Shown here: piece by piece, positions 29,201 to 36,916 of the stretch
Position numbering within the stretch: the stretch's first letter is position 1
Layout: each line of letters opens with the position of its first letter
DNA from: CAVZBW01 sp963778465
GTDB taxonomy: Bacteria; Actinomycetota; Acidimicrobiia; Acidimicrobiales; RAAP-2
Length of the DNA stretch: 64,000 nucleotides
Assembly: GCA_963778465.1 (NCBI GenBank)
Contig: CAVZUK010000003.1
Location: 2,604,001 to 2,668,000, forward strand
Direction of reading: 5' to 3'
Made by a program: the position numbers and the translations under genes
Notes under the pieces: model-generated
What the model saw: the letters and a program-made list of their open reading frames with translations, nothing else
The model's database searches: none
Told to the model about the DNA's origin: nothing

Positions 29201-29565
29201 CCCGAGGTCCGGCCGAGCACCTCATTCGTCTCATCGAGCCGTATCACGATCAAATCCCGTTCCACGGGCTCACGGTGCACGAACCGACGTCGTGCCTCCT
29301 GGGCGGGTTGCTCTCGGTCGTGGGTCGTGACGCGGAGGCCGAGGGCTACCTCGCCGAGGCGATGGAGGTGAGCAGACGGGGCAACATGAAGTTCGCCCAG
29401 GCCCAGAGCCAGTTGGCGTGGGGCCGCATGCTCGCTCGCAGGACGGACAGCGGTGATCGGGAGCGCGCACGAGCGATGCTCGAGAAAGCGCACGCCTCCG
29501 CCACCGCCAATGGCTACCAGGCGATCGGGAGACGGGCGGCCCGGTCACTCGAGCAGCTCGGCTGA
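26269..29565 (+). CDS. Adenylate/guanylate cyclase-domain, AAA ATPase and TPR regulator (paralogue 2)
   Basis: 1098 aa with the same architecture as the gene at 21273. The cyclase domain has LFTDLVDSTK with metal Asp11, VKNLGDGLM and DDYFGDAVIEAARL, again with Ile where class III cyclases have the catalytic Asn. The ATPase core carries GEAGQGKTT (near residue 224) and VVLVLDDLQWAD, and a long TPR-like C-terminal half follows. The GTG start has an excellent AAGGAGG seven bases upstream. The two paralogues share long identical words along their full length, so they arose by duplication. The intervening GYD and acyl-CoA synthetase genes are on the opposite strand. Partner and signal are unknown. 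Confidence 0.92.
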   Translation: MTENVVVLFTDLVDSTKLAYARSPEAAEDLRRAHFALLRKAIAVAGGEEVKNLGDGLMVAFPVASSALSCAVAMQRGVEAHGRRSDEPLAIRIGVSAGEVTREEDDYFGDAVIEAARLCARAEAGQILVAQLVQAMAGRRSSDHFRLVGPMELKGLSEPLVVVEVAWEPLADEEIDSRSVPLPPRLTYRPSVGMIGRESQLRSLEESFKRVAADGRPEVVLIDGEAGQGKTTLAAEAARHVWSTPGEERATVLLGRCDEESGAPYAPFAEALQHYVVHAPEEIVGRHVAAFGPELARLAPALGDRMEGLSSARVSDAETDRFRLYRSVLGLLAQAAEDHPVVLVLDDLQWADAASLQLLRHLVKQAGDLRLLIIATYRDTELSPSHPLTETLAALRREQGIHRIKLKGLDRDEVLEYLTAAAGGETPSAGRQLAEAVCEETDGNPFFVSEVLRDLTESGADWQNEAVSKLALPNSVREVIMARVARIGPSATRILSLASVIGRDFDLQHLAMTAETDEDGMLDLLEAASVMALVREVPDVAGRYSFSHALVQHTLYQELGPTRRARAHRRVGETLEELCGDRTGSRITELAYHWFQATQLVDTNKALSYSRQAGEAALAGLAPGDAVRYFLQALQLLAQLPGADPTLGVDLRLDLGIAQRQAGIPAFRETLLEAAHLAQGLGDRDRLVRGALANNRGFFSALGVVDDERVAVLESALEMAPDGDSPDRAVLLATLCSELTYGPLDRRLELARQATDMAERLGDPATLIDVLNLQQIPLTIPSMLSDRLRTSARSVMLARELNDPVRLFWTAHFDRDAAVQEGDFARGTRHLEVMKTLAERLRQPMMVWVSTYHEAVESLIVGDHERAEELATLALEIGTESAQPDAFAFYGAQLIIVRIQQGRMDELAALVAEIAEQNPRIAAYQACVAASHLDAREDQEALVLLEMAAEDSFDWVFPDTAWFDAIAVYCRVATELSARGPAEHLIRLIEPYHDQIPFHGLTVHEPTSCLLGGLLSVVGRDAEAEGYLAEAMEVSRRGNMKFAQAQSQLAWGRMLARRTDSGDRERARAMLEKAHASATANGYQAIGRRAARSLEQLG

Positions 29566-29630
29566 ACTCCCGGACACGTCCGGCCAACGGCTTGCCAGCC
29601 ACACAGGGCCCGGCTCGGCCTCGGTGGGCG

Positions 29631-30356
29631 CTACAGGCCCCAGGGGCTCAAGTCGACGCCGAGGCCGTGCATGCGCTCGATGATTCCCTCGGGGTTCATG
29701 GATTGCGGCGGCCAGTGGTAATCCCAGCCCCTTATCCCGACCGCCGGTTCGACGTATCCCCGGACCTGATCCAGGGTCATGAGCACTCCCCTGCGACCGA
29801 TCTGTTGCTCGAAGCGGACCGCGTGGTCGGCATCGACGACCAGGTTGGTGTTGTCGCACATGGCCTTCATGTCGTCGTGCACCCAATCCCACATCGGCAC
29901 GGCGATATGGACCAAGGGGTTGGAGGGTCGGGAGCGCTGCAGCTCGAACGACTTGGACCACAAGGTGATGGGGGTCAGGCAGCATGCGCAATAGGACTCC
30001 AGACGCACCTCTTTTCCTTGGAAGGCCGGCATGTTCGAGACCGCCACCGCTTCGTGGGCGCAGCCGATGAAGCTGTGGAACTCGTCTCCGATGTACATCT
30101 CGACCTGGCTCGGGAACGCCGAGTAGGGCGGGGCCTTGAGGATGTCGCAGTTGGGCGAGTCCTGATCGACGACCACGACGATCCCCGTCTGGAGAAGCTT
30201 GAGGGCCTGGACGATTTGGCGCCGCTCGAGTCCGGTGCCCTCGTGCATCTGACGGAGGTTGGGTGCCCGGCCCGTCTCGGCCCAGAAGTCGAAGATGAAC
30301 CTCCGCAAAGACAATGACTCCTCTGTCCACTCGAACCTCGGGACGTACTGAGCCAT
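29631..30356 (-). CDS. Alkylmercury lyase (MerB)-like protein
   Basis: 241 aa. The N-terminal 65 residues are a winged-helix-like domain (LRQMHEGTGLERRQIVQALK), as in MerB. The core has EFHSFIGCAHEAVAVSNMP, EVRLESYCACC, PMWDWVHDDMKAMCDNTN and a closing GRRGVLMTLDQVRGYVEP. By position Cys99, Glu102 and Cys167 match the MerB catalytic Cys96, Asp99 and Cys159, so the acid is Glu rather than Asp. An additional C-x-C-C cluster sits at 123-126. No merR, merA or transporter is nearby, so mercury resistance is not supported by context. A related lyase or repurposed fold is as likely. Start at 30356 has AAAGGG upstream. Confidence 0.65.
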   Translation of the reverse strand: MAQYVPRFEWTEESLSLRRFIFDFWAETGRAPNLRQMHEGTGLERRQIVQALKLLQTGIVVVVDQDSPNCDILKAPPYSAFPSQVEMYIGDEFHSFIGCAHEAVAVSNMPAFQGKEVRLESYCACCLTPITLWSKSFELQRSRPSNPLVHIAVPMWDWVHDDMKAMCDNTNLVVDADHAVRFEQQIGRRGVLMTLDQVRGYVEPAVGIRGWDYHWPPQSMNPEGIIERMHGLGVDLSPWGL

Positions 30357-30371
30357 GGCGAGAGCCCTTTC

Positions 30372-30784
30372 TTGCCGTCGGCGCACTTTGCGCGGATACC
30401 TTGGAGCGAACGTGGCGGAACCCGTCTCAGGATCAGGATACCGAGCCCGCCTGTCGGCCTACTCCAAAGACGAGGTGCCTCGTTTGCCGGGCTCCTCGGG
30501 CCAGGCTCGCAGCCCATCGGCCGCAACGGCATCGTGGTCTGGAAGGCCGACGGAGTCACGGTCCAGGACCTCGCGGCGTGCAACTTCCTCGGCGGCGATC
30601 TCGCCGGGGGCGTGTCGACCGAAGGTGTCACCGGGGAGCAGATCTGGTGGAACGGCGGGTACGACTCGGGCCACATCGGGCTCCACGGCTCCACTTGTGG
30701 GACGAGAGCCCGGGCGTGACGGTGGGCTGGGAGGCGGTGCCCTGGCTAGGGCCGAATCCCGTCGTTGTGAACACTGTGGACTAA
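30372..30784 (+). pseudogene. Remnant of a right-handed parallel beta-helix protein
   Basis: One plus-strand frame contains NGIVVWKADGVTVQDL, NFLGGDLAGG and GEQIWWNGGYDSGHIGLHG, which resemble coils of secreted parallel beta-helix repeat proteins (typical word NGIxxxxADGVTVxNxT). A frame change near 30695 continues with LHLWDESPGVTVGWEAVPW. Neither the start nor a signal peptide is present. The rest of 30357-30793 has no other gene. Confidence 0.5.
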
Positions 30785-30793
30785 GCTGTCACG

Positions 30794-31636
30794 GTGCGGT
30801 CTGGTGGTCTGACCCGTTTCGTCTCGTGCTTGTTCTTCGGGGTTGTCATCGTGATCGGTGGACTGACAGCTGGCCAAGTTCCCGTGCAAGCCGCCACACA
30901 CCGAACGGGGCAAGCATCGACCTCCACCACCCGCCCCAAGGTGCGCGAGTACCGGGTGCACAGCGAGCTCACCCTCGACCTGGGCACCGGCGTATCGGGA
31001 TCCGTGAATGGCACAGAATCGTTCACCTGCGTCAATGCCAACGGCGGCTTTGCGTTCAAGACCCCCAAGGATCAGGACGTTCACGACCTGTGGATCGACG
31101 CCAGCGAGTCCGTCATCCCGCCGTGCTTTTCGGTCAAGAGCTACCAGTACTTCCGAGTGAACGTCACCGGCCCCTACGCCGGGAACGTACAAGTGGAGCT
31201 GGCCGAAGAGGAGGACGGCAAGGCGGGACGTTCCGACTACCACCTGACCTGCCCCCACAGCACTGCCTATCACTTGGCCTGCACGCAGACCGGACCCCTG
31301 GCAGCCAAGATCACCTGTGTCCCCGAACCGCTCGCTCCCGCATGCGTGGACACCTCGTCGAACCCCAAGATCGACTGCGTGCGCATCGTGCATCTGCGCT
31401 TGGGCGAGCAAGTCACCAATCAACACATCTGCACCTCGACCGGGGATCCCCTGCCGCAGGTCACCACTGAGCAGGACCCGCTGCCGCAAGGGTTGACCTA
31501 CAAACGGTGGCCCACGGACAAGGACACCTGGATCGTCATCAACGGCAAGGTCGGGGGTTCGTGGGGCACCAAGATCGTCACCTTTGTCGCCGCACCCACG
31601 GTCGCCGCGACCGTCGACTTCGACGTCTCCAGTTAG
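30794..31636 (+). CDS. Secreted Cys-rich protein of unknown function
   Basis: 280 aa, unrecognised. The GTG start gives a signal peptide (VSCLFFGVVIVIGGLTAGQV) with likely cleavage near AQA or QAA at 33-35, followed by a short Ser/Thr linker. The mature part has many Cys, mostly in short beta-like segments (ESFTCVNANG, VIPPCFSVKS, YHLTCPHS, YHLACTQTG, KITCVPEPLAPACVD, CTSTGD), suggesting a disulfide-stabilised beta fold. It ends in GTKIVTFVAAPTVAATVDFD. It is monocistronic and stands apart from both neighbours. No anchor motif is visible, so it should be released or wall-bound. Confidence 0.7.
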   Translation: MRSGGLTRFVSCLFFGVVIVIGGLTAGQVPVQAATHRTGQASTSTTRPKVREYRVHSELTLDLGTGVSGSVNGTESFTCVNANGGFAFKTPKDQDVHDLWIDASESVIPPCFSVKSYQYFRVNVTGPYAGNVQVELAEEEDGKAGRSDYHLTCPHSTAYHLACTQTGPLAAKITCVPEPLAPACVDTSSNPKIDCVRIVHLRLGEQVTNQHICTSTGDPLPQVTTEQDPLPQGLTYKRWPTDKDTWIVINGKVGGSWGTKIVTFVAAPTVAATVDFDVSS

Positions 31637-31808
31637 CTGGGCCAGGCCGGCTGCTCGGCGCGGGCAGGTTCGTCACCGAGATGACCAACGCTCTCGACAT
31701 CAGCGAGGCGGCTGCTGCCGTTGGCCGAACGAATACGGCGGCACGAGGGCGGACGGTGCCGTGGAGATCCGTCAGCGTTACGGGAGCCTGACACGATGCT
31801 TCCGATGC

Positions 31809-32342
31809 TCATCCCTCCGAGCGGTGGGCTGGCGACGCCGTCCTCATGATGTGCTTGTTGCCGCGCTGCCAGCGCACCGTGAGCTTGATCCGGTTCAGCC
31901 GCCATCCGGCCGTCGTCCGCACGAGGGTATGGGTATAGAAGCCGCCGACGGTGTGGTAGTTGTCGCCCTCACGGTTGGTGAGGAAGTGATCGGCCTGCAC
32001 GTAGATCTCGCACGTGGCCACGTCCCCTTCGATCACCACCCTCGGATTCGACAACGAGTGCTGCGTGGCCTCGAGAGCCGCGAACACCCCGCGGACGGAG
32101 GCAACCCAGGTGTCCGCGGGCATGGTGACCCAGCCCGGCCTGCCACCTTGGTCGGAAGAGAAGTAAGAGGAGAAGTCGACGTCGATCTCGTCGGTGAAGA
32201 TCGACCGGTAGAGCGCAAAGTCACGGCTGTCGACGGCGGTGGCGTAGAGGTAGACCGTCTCGACGATCAGGGCCCGATCAACGAGCCACTGGAGCTGTTC
32301 CGCCGAGGGCGGGAAGGGGACCAGTCGAGCGTCATCACTCAT
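31809..32342 (-). CDS. SnoaL-like/NTF2-fold protein
   Basis: 177 aa of the SnoaL-like bile-acid-dehydratase superfamily: LQWLVDRALIVETVYLYATA, VDSRDFALYRSIFTDEIDVD, LEATQHSLSNPRVVIEGDVA, FLTNREGDNYHTVGGFYTHT, GWRLNRIKLTVRWQRGN. The cone-shaped NTF2 fold binds small hydrophobic ligands; members act as isomerases, dehydratases or hydroxylases. It is the distal gene of the minus-strand catabolic block, 63 bases after the SirB1-like gene. The exact reaction is unknown. Confidence 0.88.
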   Translation of the reverse strand: MSDDARLVPFPPSAEQLQWLVDRALIVETVYLYATAVDSRDFALYRSIFTDEIDVDFSSYFSSDQGGRPGWVTMPADTWVASVRGVFAALEATQHSLSNPRVVIEGDVATCEIYVQADHFLTNREGDNYHTVGGFYTHTLVRTTAGWRLNRIKLTVRWQRGNKHIMRTASPAHRSEG

Positions 32343-32405
32343 GAGCGGGAACGTACCATGCGAGCTCTTTTCACCCTTCGGCGTCTGAGGTGAGACTCGG
32401 GCGGC

Positions 32406-33197
32406 TCAGTTGAAGCGACTGATCAGGTTGCGCGCACGACTGCGGAGGGCGTCGGCGGCCTCGATCGAGGTGCCCGACTCGGTCGCCAGAATCTCGAGCA
32501 TCGCCGCGGCATCTTCGTAGTAGCCCATGGTGGCCAAGCCGTTGGCCAGCGCCACCCGGTCCCGCAACGGGATATCCGGGATGGCTATCCGGAGCCTGGT
32601 CACCCACCGGCAGCCCTCGAGATCGAGGCGTCGGCGGAAGCTGGCATCGAGATTCGCCAGCATGCGGGCCAGGATGGCCCGGGGACCGGTCGGCCTGAGC
32701 ATGGCCTCGTGGAACTCGAGTCCCGGCCCAAGCACGGATTGCATGAGCCTGGCGCAGCCGGCCCGGTCGAGGCGCTGTCCACCCGAAAAGGCGTCGATCA
32801 GCAGCTCCGGATCGCTCGGATCCCTGACCAGGAAGTGTCCGGGCATGCCGACGCCCTCGAGGGCCACACCGCATCGGCGCCCGATCTCGATCAGCAGCAC
32901 CGACAACGTGATGGGGATGCCCATTCGTCGGGAGATCACCCGGTGGAGGTAGGAGTTCTCCGGATCGTCGTAGGTCTGATGGTCACCTCTCATGCCGAGC
33001 GTCTCGAACACCAGGCGGCACACGCTCGGGCAGCCGACGCCGTCCACCTGCTCGGCCAGACGATCGAGCTCGGCCAACCCATTGGCTACCTCGAAAGACG
33101 GGTCCCCCACTGCGGCAATGAGAAGAGCACCCTGGTCAAGGGGGATCTCGGTCTCCGGACGGCTGATCAGCTCAGCCCATCCCGAGTATGCGGTCAC
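32406..33197 (-). CDS. SirB1-family transglutaminase-like/TPR protein
   Basis: 263 aa. The N-terminal 170 residues match the transglutaminase-like SirB1 domain: YDDPENSYLHRVISRRMGIP, ITLSVLLIEIGRRCGVALEG, VGMPGHFLVRDP, DAFSGGQRLDRAGC. A helical TPR-like C-terminus follows (DRVALANGLATMGYYEDAAA). Start is GTG at 33197 with AAAGG upstream. The biochemical role of SirB1 proteins is unsettled. The 280 bases to the next gene upstream (33198-33477) contain a small hairpin (GCGTGT-GACG-ACACGC at 33240-33255) and nothing else supportable. Confidence 0.9.
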   Translation of the reverse strand: MTAYSGWAELISRPETEIPLDQGALLIAAVGDPSFEVANGLAELDRLAEQVDGVGCPSVCRLVFETLGMRGDHQTYDDPENSYLHRVISRRMGIPITLSVLLIEIGRRCGVALEGVGMPGHFLVRDPSDPELLIDAFSGGQRLDRAGCARLMQSVLGPGLEFHEAMLRPTGPRAILARMLANLDASFRRRLDLEGCRWVTRLRIAIPDIPLRDRVALANGLATMGYYEDAAAMLEILATESGTSIEAADALRSRARNLISRFN

Positions 33198-33477
33198 CCT
33201 TTCGACTGTACAGCTCGTCCCGCGTCATCTCGTTCCAGCGCGTGTGACGACACGCTTGAAATGCCGGTTCGTAGCCGACGAGCCGTGCCCGCCCACAAGC
33301 CGGGAAATGATCACCGACAGGCGATCGAGAGTCAGCCCCCGTAGTTCATCCCGGTCGAGCGCAGCAACATTGGCGTGGCCTTCTCGTCCCGCATGCCCGT
33401 GTTGACCACCTCCGCGGCTGACCGTGTCGTTGACCGTCGCCCCGGACCGGCACGGCGCTTCCCCGGTGGCCTGCAGC

Positions 33478-34434
33478 TCAGAGAAGTGCCATGGCGTTTG
33501 CCGGCGAGGCCACGCCGCCCACCAGGTGCAGGGGGACCGAGACCACACAGCAGGTGGGACGACCGGAGGAGTGTGCCTCGTCGGCCAGCCGCTCGAAGTC
33601 CCAGAGCTCGCCAAAGGGCATCCCGAGACCGGCGAGACAGCGACGATGGAGCGAACCGACCGCGGGATCACCGGGAAGGACCTCCACCGCCGGATTGTCG
33701 GCCGCCACGGCGAACAGCCCGGCGTCCCAGAGGAAGGCGGCCATGTCCGATCCCGCCGAGAGCCCTATCCCGCGGGGCATCTCCTCGGCATCCGACGGCG
33801 GCCCCTCGGCGCGGACCCGCGAGAGCCAGCCCGTCCGAACGAGCAGGAGATCACCACGTGCCAAGGAGACGCCATTGATCGAGAGGACCTCTTGCAGCTC
33901 CTCGACGGCGATCGAGCGCTCGACCAACGGGTCGACCCTCGTGCCCTTCCGGTCCCAGTGACGGGGCAGATCCAAGAGCACCCCACGAGCGACGATCCCG
34001 ACGTCCAGCCAATTGTGGATCCCCATGGCACGCGACTCGGCCGAGTCCCACTCGGCGACGCCTCCGTAGAAGCCGTGGCGACCAGCCCCGAAGTGACGGA
34101 GGGAGTCCCACTGACTGGACGCCTGGGTGTCGAAGCGGTCCAGGCTCTCCTCGATCATCGACCGTGTCCGGGCGAAGACCTGATGGTCGAGGACGGGTCG
34201 GCCGTAGAGCGGCGGGGACGGCTCCCCGAGGGGCAGGGTCAGGTCGATGCAACGGCCGTGGCTCACCCCTGCGAGCGCCCGCAGGCGTCCGTCCGGCGTG
34301 AGGCGGTTGAGGGTCCCCCGCGTGCGGTCGGACCACACGTCCCAGCTGTGGCGGATGTCGGTGCCGGCGAGGAGCGGCAGCTCGTCGTACGAGGGCTCTC
34401 GGATCGTCGCTGTTGCCGGCGCCGTCGATGTCAT
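33478..34434 (-). CDS. Cyclase-family (kynurenine formamidase-like) metal hydrolase
   Basis: 318 aa of the cyclase superfamily (PF04199-type). It shows GRCIDLTLPLGEPSPPLYGR, DSLRHFGAGRHGFYGG in place of the usual D-H-xxxHxDAxxH metal segment, GVLLDLPRH, LLLVRTGWLS, DAGLFAVAADNPAVEVLPG and LHRRCLAGLGMPFGELWDFE. The canonical HxGTHxDxPxH is altered to WDSLRHFGAGRHGFYGG, as in actinobacterial homologues acting on larger substrates. The ATG overlaps the phosphotransferase stop (ATGA), so the two are coupled. It probably hydrolyses a ring amide, lactone or ester in a degradation pathway. Confidence 0.88.
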   Translation of the reverse strand: MTSTAPATATIREPSYDELPLLAGTDIRHSWDVWSDRTRGTLNRLTPDGRLRALAGVSHGRCIDLTLPLGEPSPPLYGRPVLDHQVFARTRSMIEESLDRFDTQASSQWDSLRHFGAGRHGFYGGVAEWDSAESRAMGIHNWLDVGIVARGVLLDLPRHWDRKGTRVDPLVERSIAVEELQEVLSINGVSLARGDLLLVRTGWLSRVRAEGPPSDAEEMPRGIGLSAGSDMAAFLWDAGLFAVAADNPAVEVLPGDPAVGSLHRRCLAGLGMPFGELWDFERLADEAHSSGRPTCCVVSVPLHLVGGVASPANAMALL

Positions 34435-35594
34435 TTCCACCTCTTCTTGCTGGCTCGATCGTGGATGGGGCCCGGCCCCGCGGCTTCGAGGCCGGCCTCT
34501 GCCAGGTCGCGAACCCGCCGGCCACTGCCGGCGGCCCGTGCACCCACAGCGTCTCCACGGAGGAACCGGAGATGGATACCCTGCTGGATGACTGCGAGCT
34601 TGTAGTACGCGAAGGCCACGTAGAACCCTAGATCGGTGAGCTCGACCCCCGTGTGACGTTGGTACTCCTCGAAGAGCCGCGTCCGGTTCCAAAAACCGCT
34701 CCGCTGGGTGACGGACTGGCTCTCGAGGATCGCCGTCTCGCCCGGCTCCGCCCAGTACATCGCCAGCCAACCCACGTCGGTGAGGGGGTCGCCGAGCGTG
34801 GCGAGCTCCCAGTCGAGGACGGCTCGCACGGTTCCGGTGGCCGGGAATCGCGGTTGCGGGGGGCGTCGACGTGGGTCGTCGATTGCCCCCGGGGGCGCGT
34901 CCCCGAGGTCGAGGACCACGTTCTCGAAGCGGTAGTCCCCGTGGACCAGTGAACTGCGCCCCGTTCGCGGGAGACGGCGCTGCAGTATCTGGGCGAGCGC
35001 AACCACCTCGGGGATCTGCTCCGTCTGGGACCGGGCCCACTGGTCACGCCAACGCGTCAGCTGCCGCTCGAGGAAGCCGTCGGGTCGCCCCAACTCCGCC
35101 AGTCCGAGCGTCTCGTAGTCGGCGCCGTGCAGGTCGGAAAGGGTCTGGACCAGCGACTCCGAGCAGGCCACCGCCTGCTCGGCGGTCATCTGCCCCGTGT
35201 CCCTGGACGAGCGGAGGATGCTGCCGGCGACGTAGCTCATGAGGAAGAACGGTGCCCCGATGACCTTCACGTCGTCGCAGGTCGCGAGGACTTCCGGAAC
35301 GGGCACGGCCGAACGGGCAAGAGCCGTCATGATCCTCGCCTCTCGGAGGACGTCGTGCGCCCGGGGCAACAGCTTCCCGGTCGGCGGACGGCGGAGCACG
35401 TAACGAGCCGCCGGCGTGACGACGAGGAAGGTCAGGTTGGATTGACCGTCTGAGAGCCACGAGGCGGTGACGTCGGCCGATTCGAATCCCGGCACGCGAT
35501 TGCGAAGGTGGTCGCAGAGGGAGGGCAGATCGACCGCCTGTAAGACCTCGGACGAGTCGATCGCCCGCTCCCCTGCCCCGGCATCTTCCTTCAC
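34431..35594 (-). CDS. APH-family phosphotransferase (acyl-CoA-associated type)
   Basis: 387 aa kinase-like fold: LSDGQSNLTFLVV (nucleotide loop), YVLRRPPTGKLLPRAHDVLR, PVPEVLATCDDVKVIGAPFF, the Brenner motif SLVHGDYRFENVVLD with catalytic Asp and Asn, and the metal site VLDWELATLGDPLTDVGWL. It is the subtype often encoded with acyl-CoA dehydrogenases and linked to lipid or alcohol activation in Actinomycetota, although none is present here. It is translationally coupled to the cyclase-family hydrolase. Likely role: phosphorylating a hydroxylated catabolic intermediate (inference). Confidence 0.92.
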   Translation of the reverse strand: MKEDAGAGERAIDSSEVLQAVDLPSLCDHLRNRVPGFESADVTASWLSDGQSNLTFLVVTPAARYVLRRPPTGKLLPRAHDVLREARIMTALARSAVPVPEVLATCDDVKVIGAPFFLMSYVAGSILRSSRDTGQMTAEQAVACSESLVQTLSDLHGADYETLGLAELGRPDGFLERQLTRWRDQWARSQTEQIPEVVALAQILQRRLPRTGRSSLVHGDYRFENVVLDLGDAPPGAIDDPRRRPPQPRFPATGTVRAVLDWELATLGDPLTDVGWLAMYWAEPGETAILESQSVTQRSGFWNRTRLFEEYQRHTGVELTDLGFYVAFAYYKLAVIQQGIHLRFLRGDAVGARAAGSGRRVRDLAEAGLEAAGPGPIHDRASKKRWK

Positions 35595-35673
35595 GGCGAA
35601 CTGGCCCTCCGGCTCCCTGTTCCCTCGGCCCCTGACCCCGGGGCCCTGGCTGTCGACCTGCCCGCCCCCGGGC

Positions 35674-36180
35674 TCAGTTGTACGGCTGGGTCCCAGAGTG
35701 CATGTGGCGATCCAGGTCGTTCATGAACTCGACCGCGATGTGGCGGTGGGTCCAGACCCAGTCCCCGTCGACTCGCCGCCACCGATCCTCGTAGCGTCCG
35801 GCGACCAAGAGCTCGAACGGCTCACCCGAGTCGGGTACCTGCATCGCCACCGTGTAGCTCGTCAAGGACTGCGCGGTCCCGGCCTCGGGGTCCACGTCCA
35901 CGATGATGTTGTGGTAGATCTCCTTGGCGGCGCGGCCGTGGCCGGGATACGTCTTGTTGGTGGCGCGATAGCGGTCACGTATCGCATCACCGCCGTGGAT
36001 CACCGGCAAGCCGGGTCGGTCCACGCTCAGGGTGGCATCTCGCATCAGCCGCCCGAGCTCGTCGAAGTCGGCCGCCTGGATGGCGTACCCGCTCTCGTAG
36101 AGTCGTCGGACGATCCGCTCGCGGGCCTCGAGCACCTCGATGCGCCTGGTCAAGTCCTCGATCACGTCCTCGAGCGGCAT
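35674..36180 (-). CDS. SnoaL-like/NTF2-fold protein
   Basis: 168 aa. A short coiled N-terminus (DVIEDLTRRIEVLEARERIV) precedes the NTF2 fold: LYESGYAIQAADFDELGRLM, DAIRDRYRATNKTYPGHGRA, KEIYHNIIVDVDPEAGTAQS, LLVAGRYEDRWRRVDGDWVW, THRHIAVEFMNDLDRHM. A strong GGAGG sits six bases before the ATG. Probably a small isomerase or dehydratase in the catabolic block. Its stop lies 79 bases before the phosphotransferase start, consistent with one transcript. Confidence 0.9.
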   Translation of the reverse strand: MPLEDVIEDLTRRIEVLEARERIVRRLYESGYAIQAADFDELGRLMRDATLSVDRPGLPVIHGGDAIRDRYRATNKTYPGHGRAAKEIYHNIIVDVDPEAGTAQSLTSYTVAMQVPDSGEPFELLVAGRYEDRWRRVDGDWVWTHRHIAVEFMNDLDRHMHSGTQPYN

Positions 36181-36271
36181 GGCGATCCTCCTGGGGGTGC
36201 GACGTCGGGTTCACCGTACCGGCCGCGCCGCTCGCGCTGGCGTGGGCAGCTCGTCGGGTTACGGTGGGTTG

Positions 36272-36916
36272 ATGCGGTTGCTGACCGCGGTGTGGTGGAA
36301 GGACCAGCGGACCGGGTGTGAGTACGCGGAGATCGCTTTGGAGCCTGATCGGCTCACCGCCCGGGGCGTGGCGATTTGCAGCTCCCCGGTCGCCTACCGG
36401 TTGGACTACGTGATCGAAACAGGCCCGGCATTCGCGACGACGATGCTGGACGTGTCCAGCCGGGGCGCAGGGTGGAGCAGGAGGTTGGTCCTGCGCGGCG
36501 ACGGAGCCGGGTCGTGGCTGGTCGACGCCGAGGCGTTCGGCGATCTCGATCTCCCCGCCCCGGGTGGCGATCCCGACGCACTGGTCGGGGCGCTCGATTG
36601 TGACCTCGGCCTGTGTCCGGTCACCAACCTCATGCCCATCTTGCGACACGGCCTGGCATCGGGAGAGGGTCGAGCGGAGCTGAGCGTGGCGTGGGTCTCC
36701 GTGCCCGACCTGCGAGTGCAGCCGGATGGGCAGCGCTACACGGGTGCGGGCGCGAACCGGATTCGTTACCACGCTCTGGACGGCAGCTTCTCGGCGACGA
36801 TCACGGTCGACGACGACGGGCTGGTCGTCGACTATCCGGGGATCGCCACCCGGGCCTATCCGGATGTCACGTCTCTTCGTCGAGTCGAACCCGGCCCTCC
36901 TGCCCCTCCCACGTGA
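36272..36916 (+). CDS. Putative glycolipid-binding protein (PF06475-type)
   Basis: 214 aa beta-rich cytoplasmic protein. Family words include TAVWWKDQRTGCEYAEIALE, YRLDYVIETGPAFATTMLDV, LVLRGDGAGSWLVDAEAFGD, LDCDLGLCPVTNLMPILRH and VDYPGIATRAYPDV. This matches the proteobacterial/actinobacterial putative glycolipid-binding family; the ligand is not proven. ATG at 36272 gives the normal N-terminus. It is the only plus-strand gene in a long minus-strand run, and its last 50 bases overlap the 3' end of the convergent gene at 36867. Confidence 0.85.
   Translation: MRLLTAVWWKDQRTGCEYAEIALEPDRLTARGVAICSSPVAYRLDYVIETGPAFATTMLDVSSRGAGWSRRLVLRGDGAGSWLVDAEAFGDLDLPAPGGDPDALVGALDCDLGLCPVTNLMPILRHGLASGEGRAELSVAWVSVPDLRVQPDGQRYTGAGANRIRYHALDGSFSATITVDDDGLVVDYPGIATRAYPDVTSLRRVEPGPPAPPT

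Noticed and set aside
27682..29493. 603-residue minus-strand frame opposite the second cyclase paralogue
   Set aside because: A mirror of the TPR region's codon pattern. A similar mirror frame lies opposite the first paralogue, which shows it follows from composition.
29570..29583. CCGGAC-AC-GTCCGG palindrome after the second cyclase gene as a terminator
   Set aside because: The 2-base loop is too tight for a stable hairpin and no T-run follows; left as an unassigned palindrome.
29631..30356. Calling the MerB-like gene a mercury resistance gene
   Set aside because: The catalytic acid is Glu, and no regulator, reductase or transporter of a mer operon is present, so only a fold-level name is justified.
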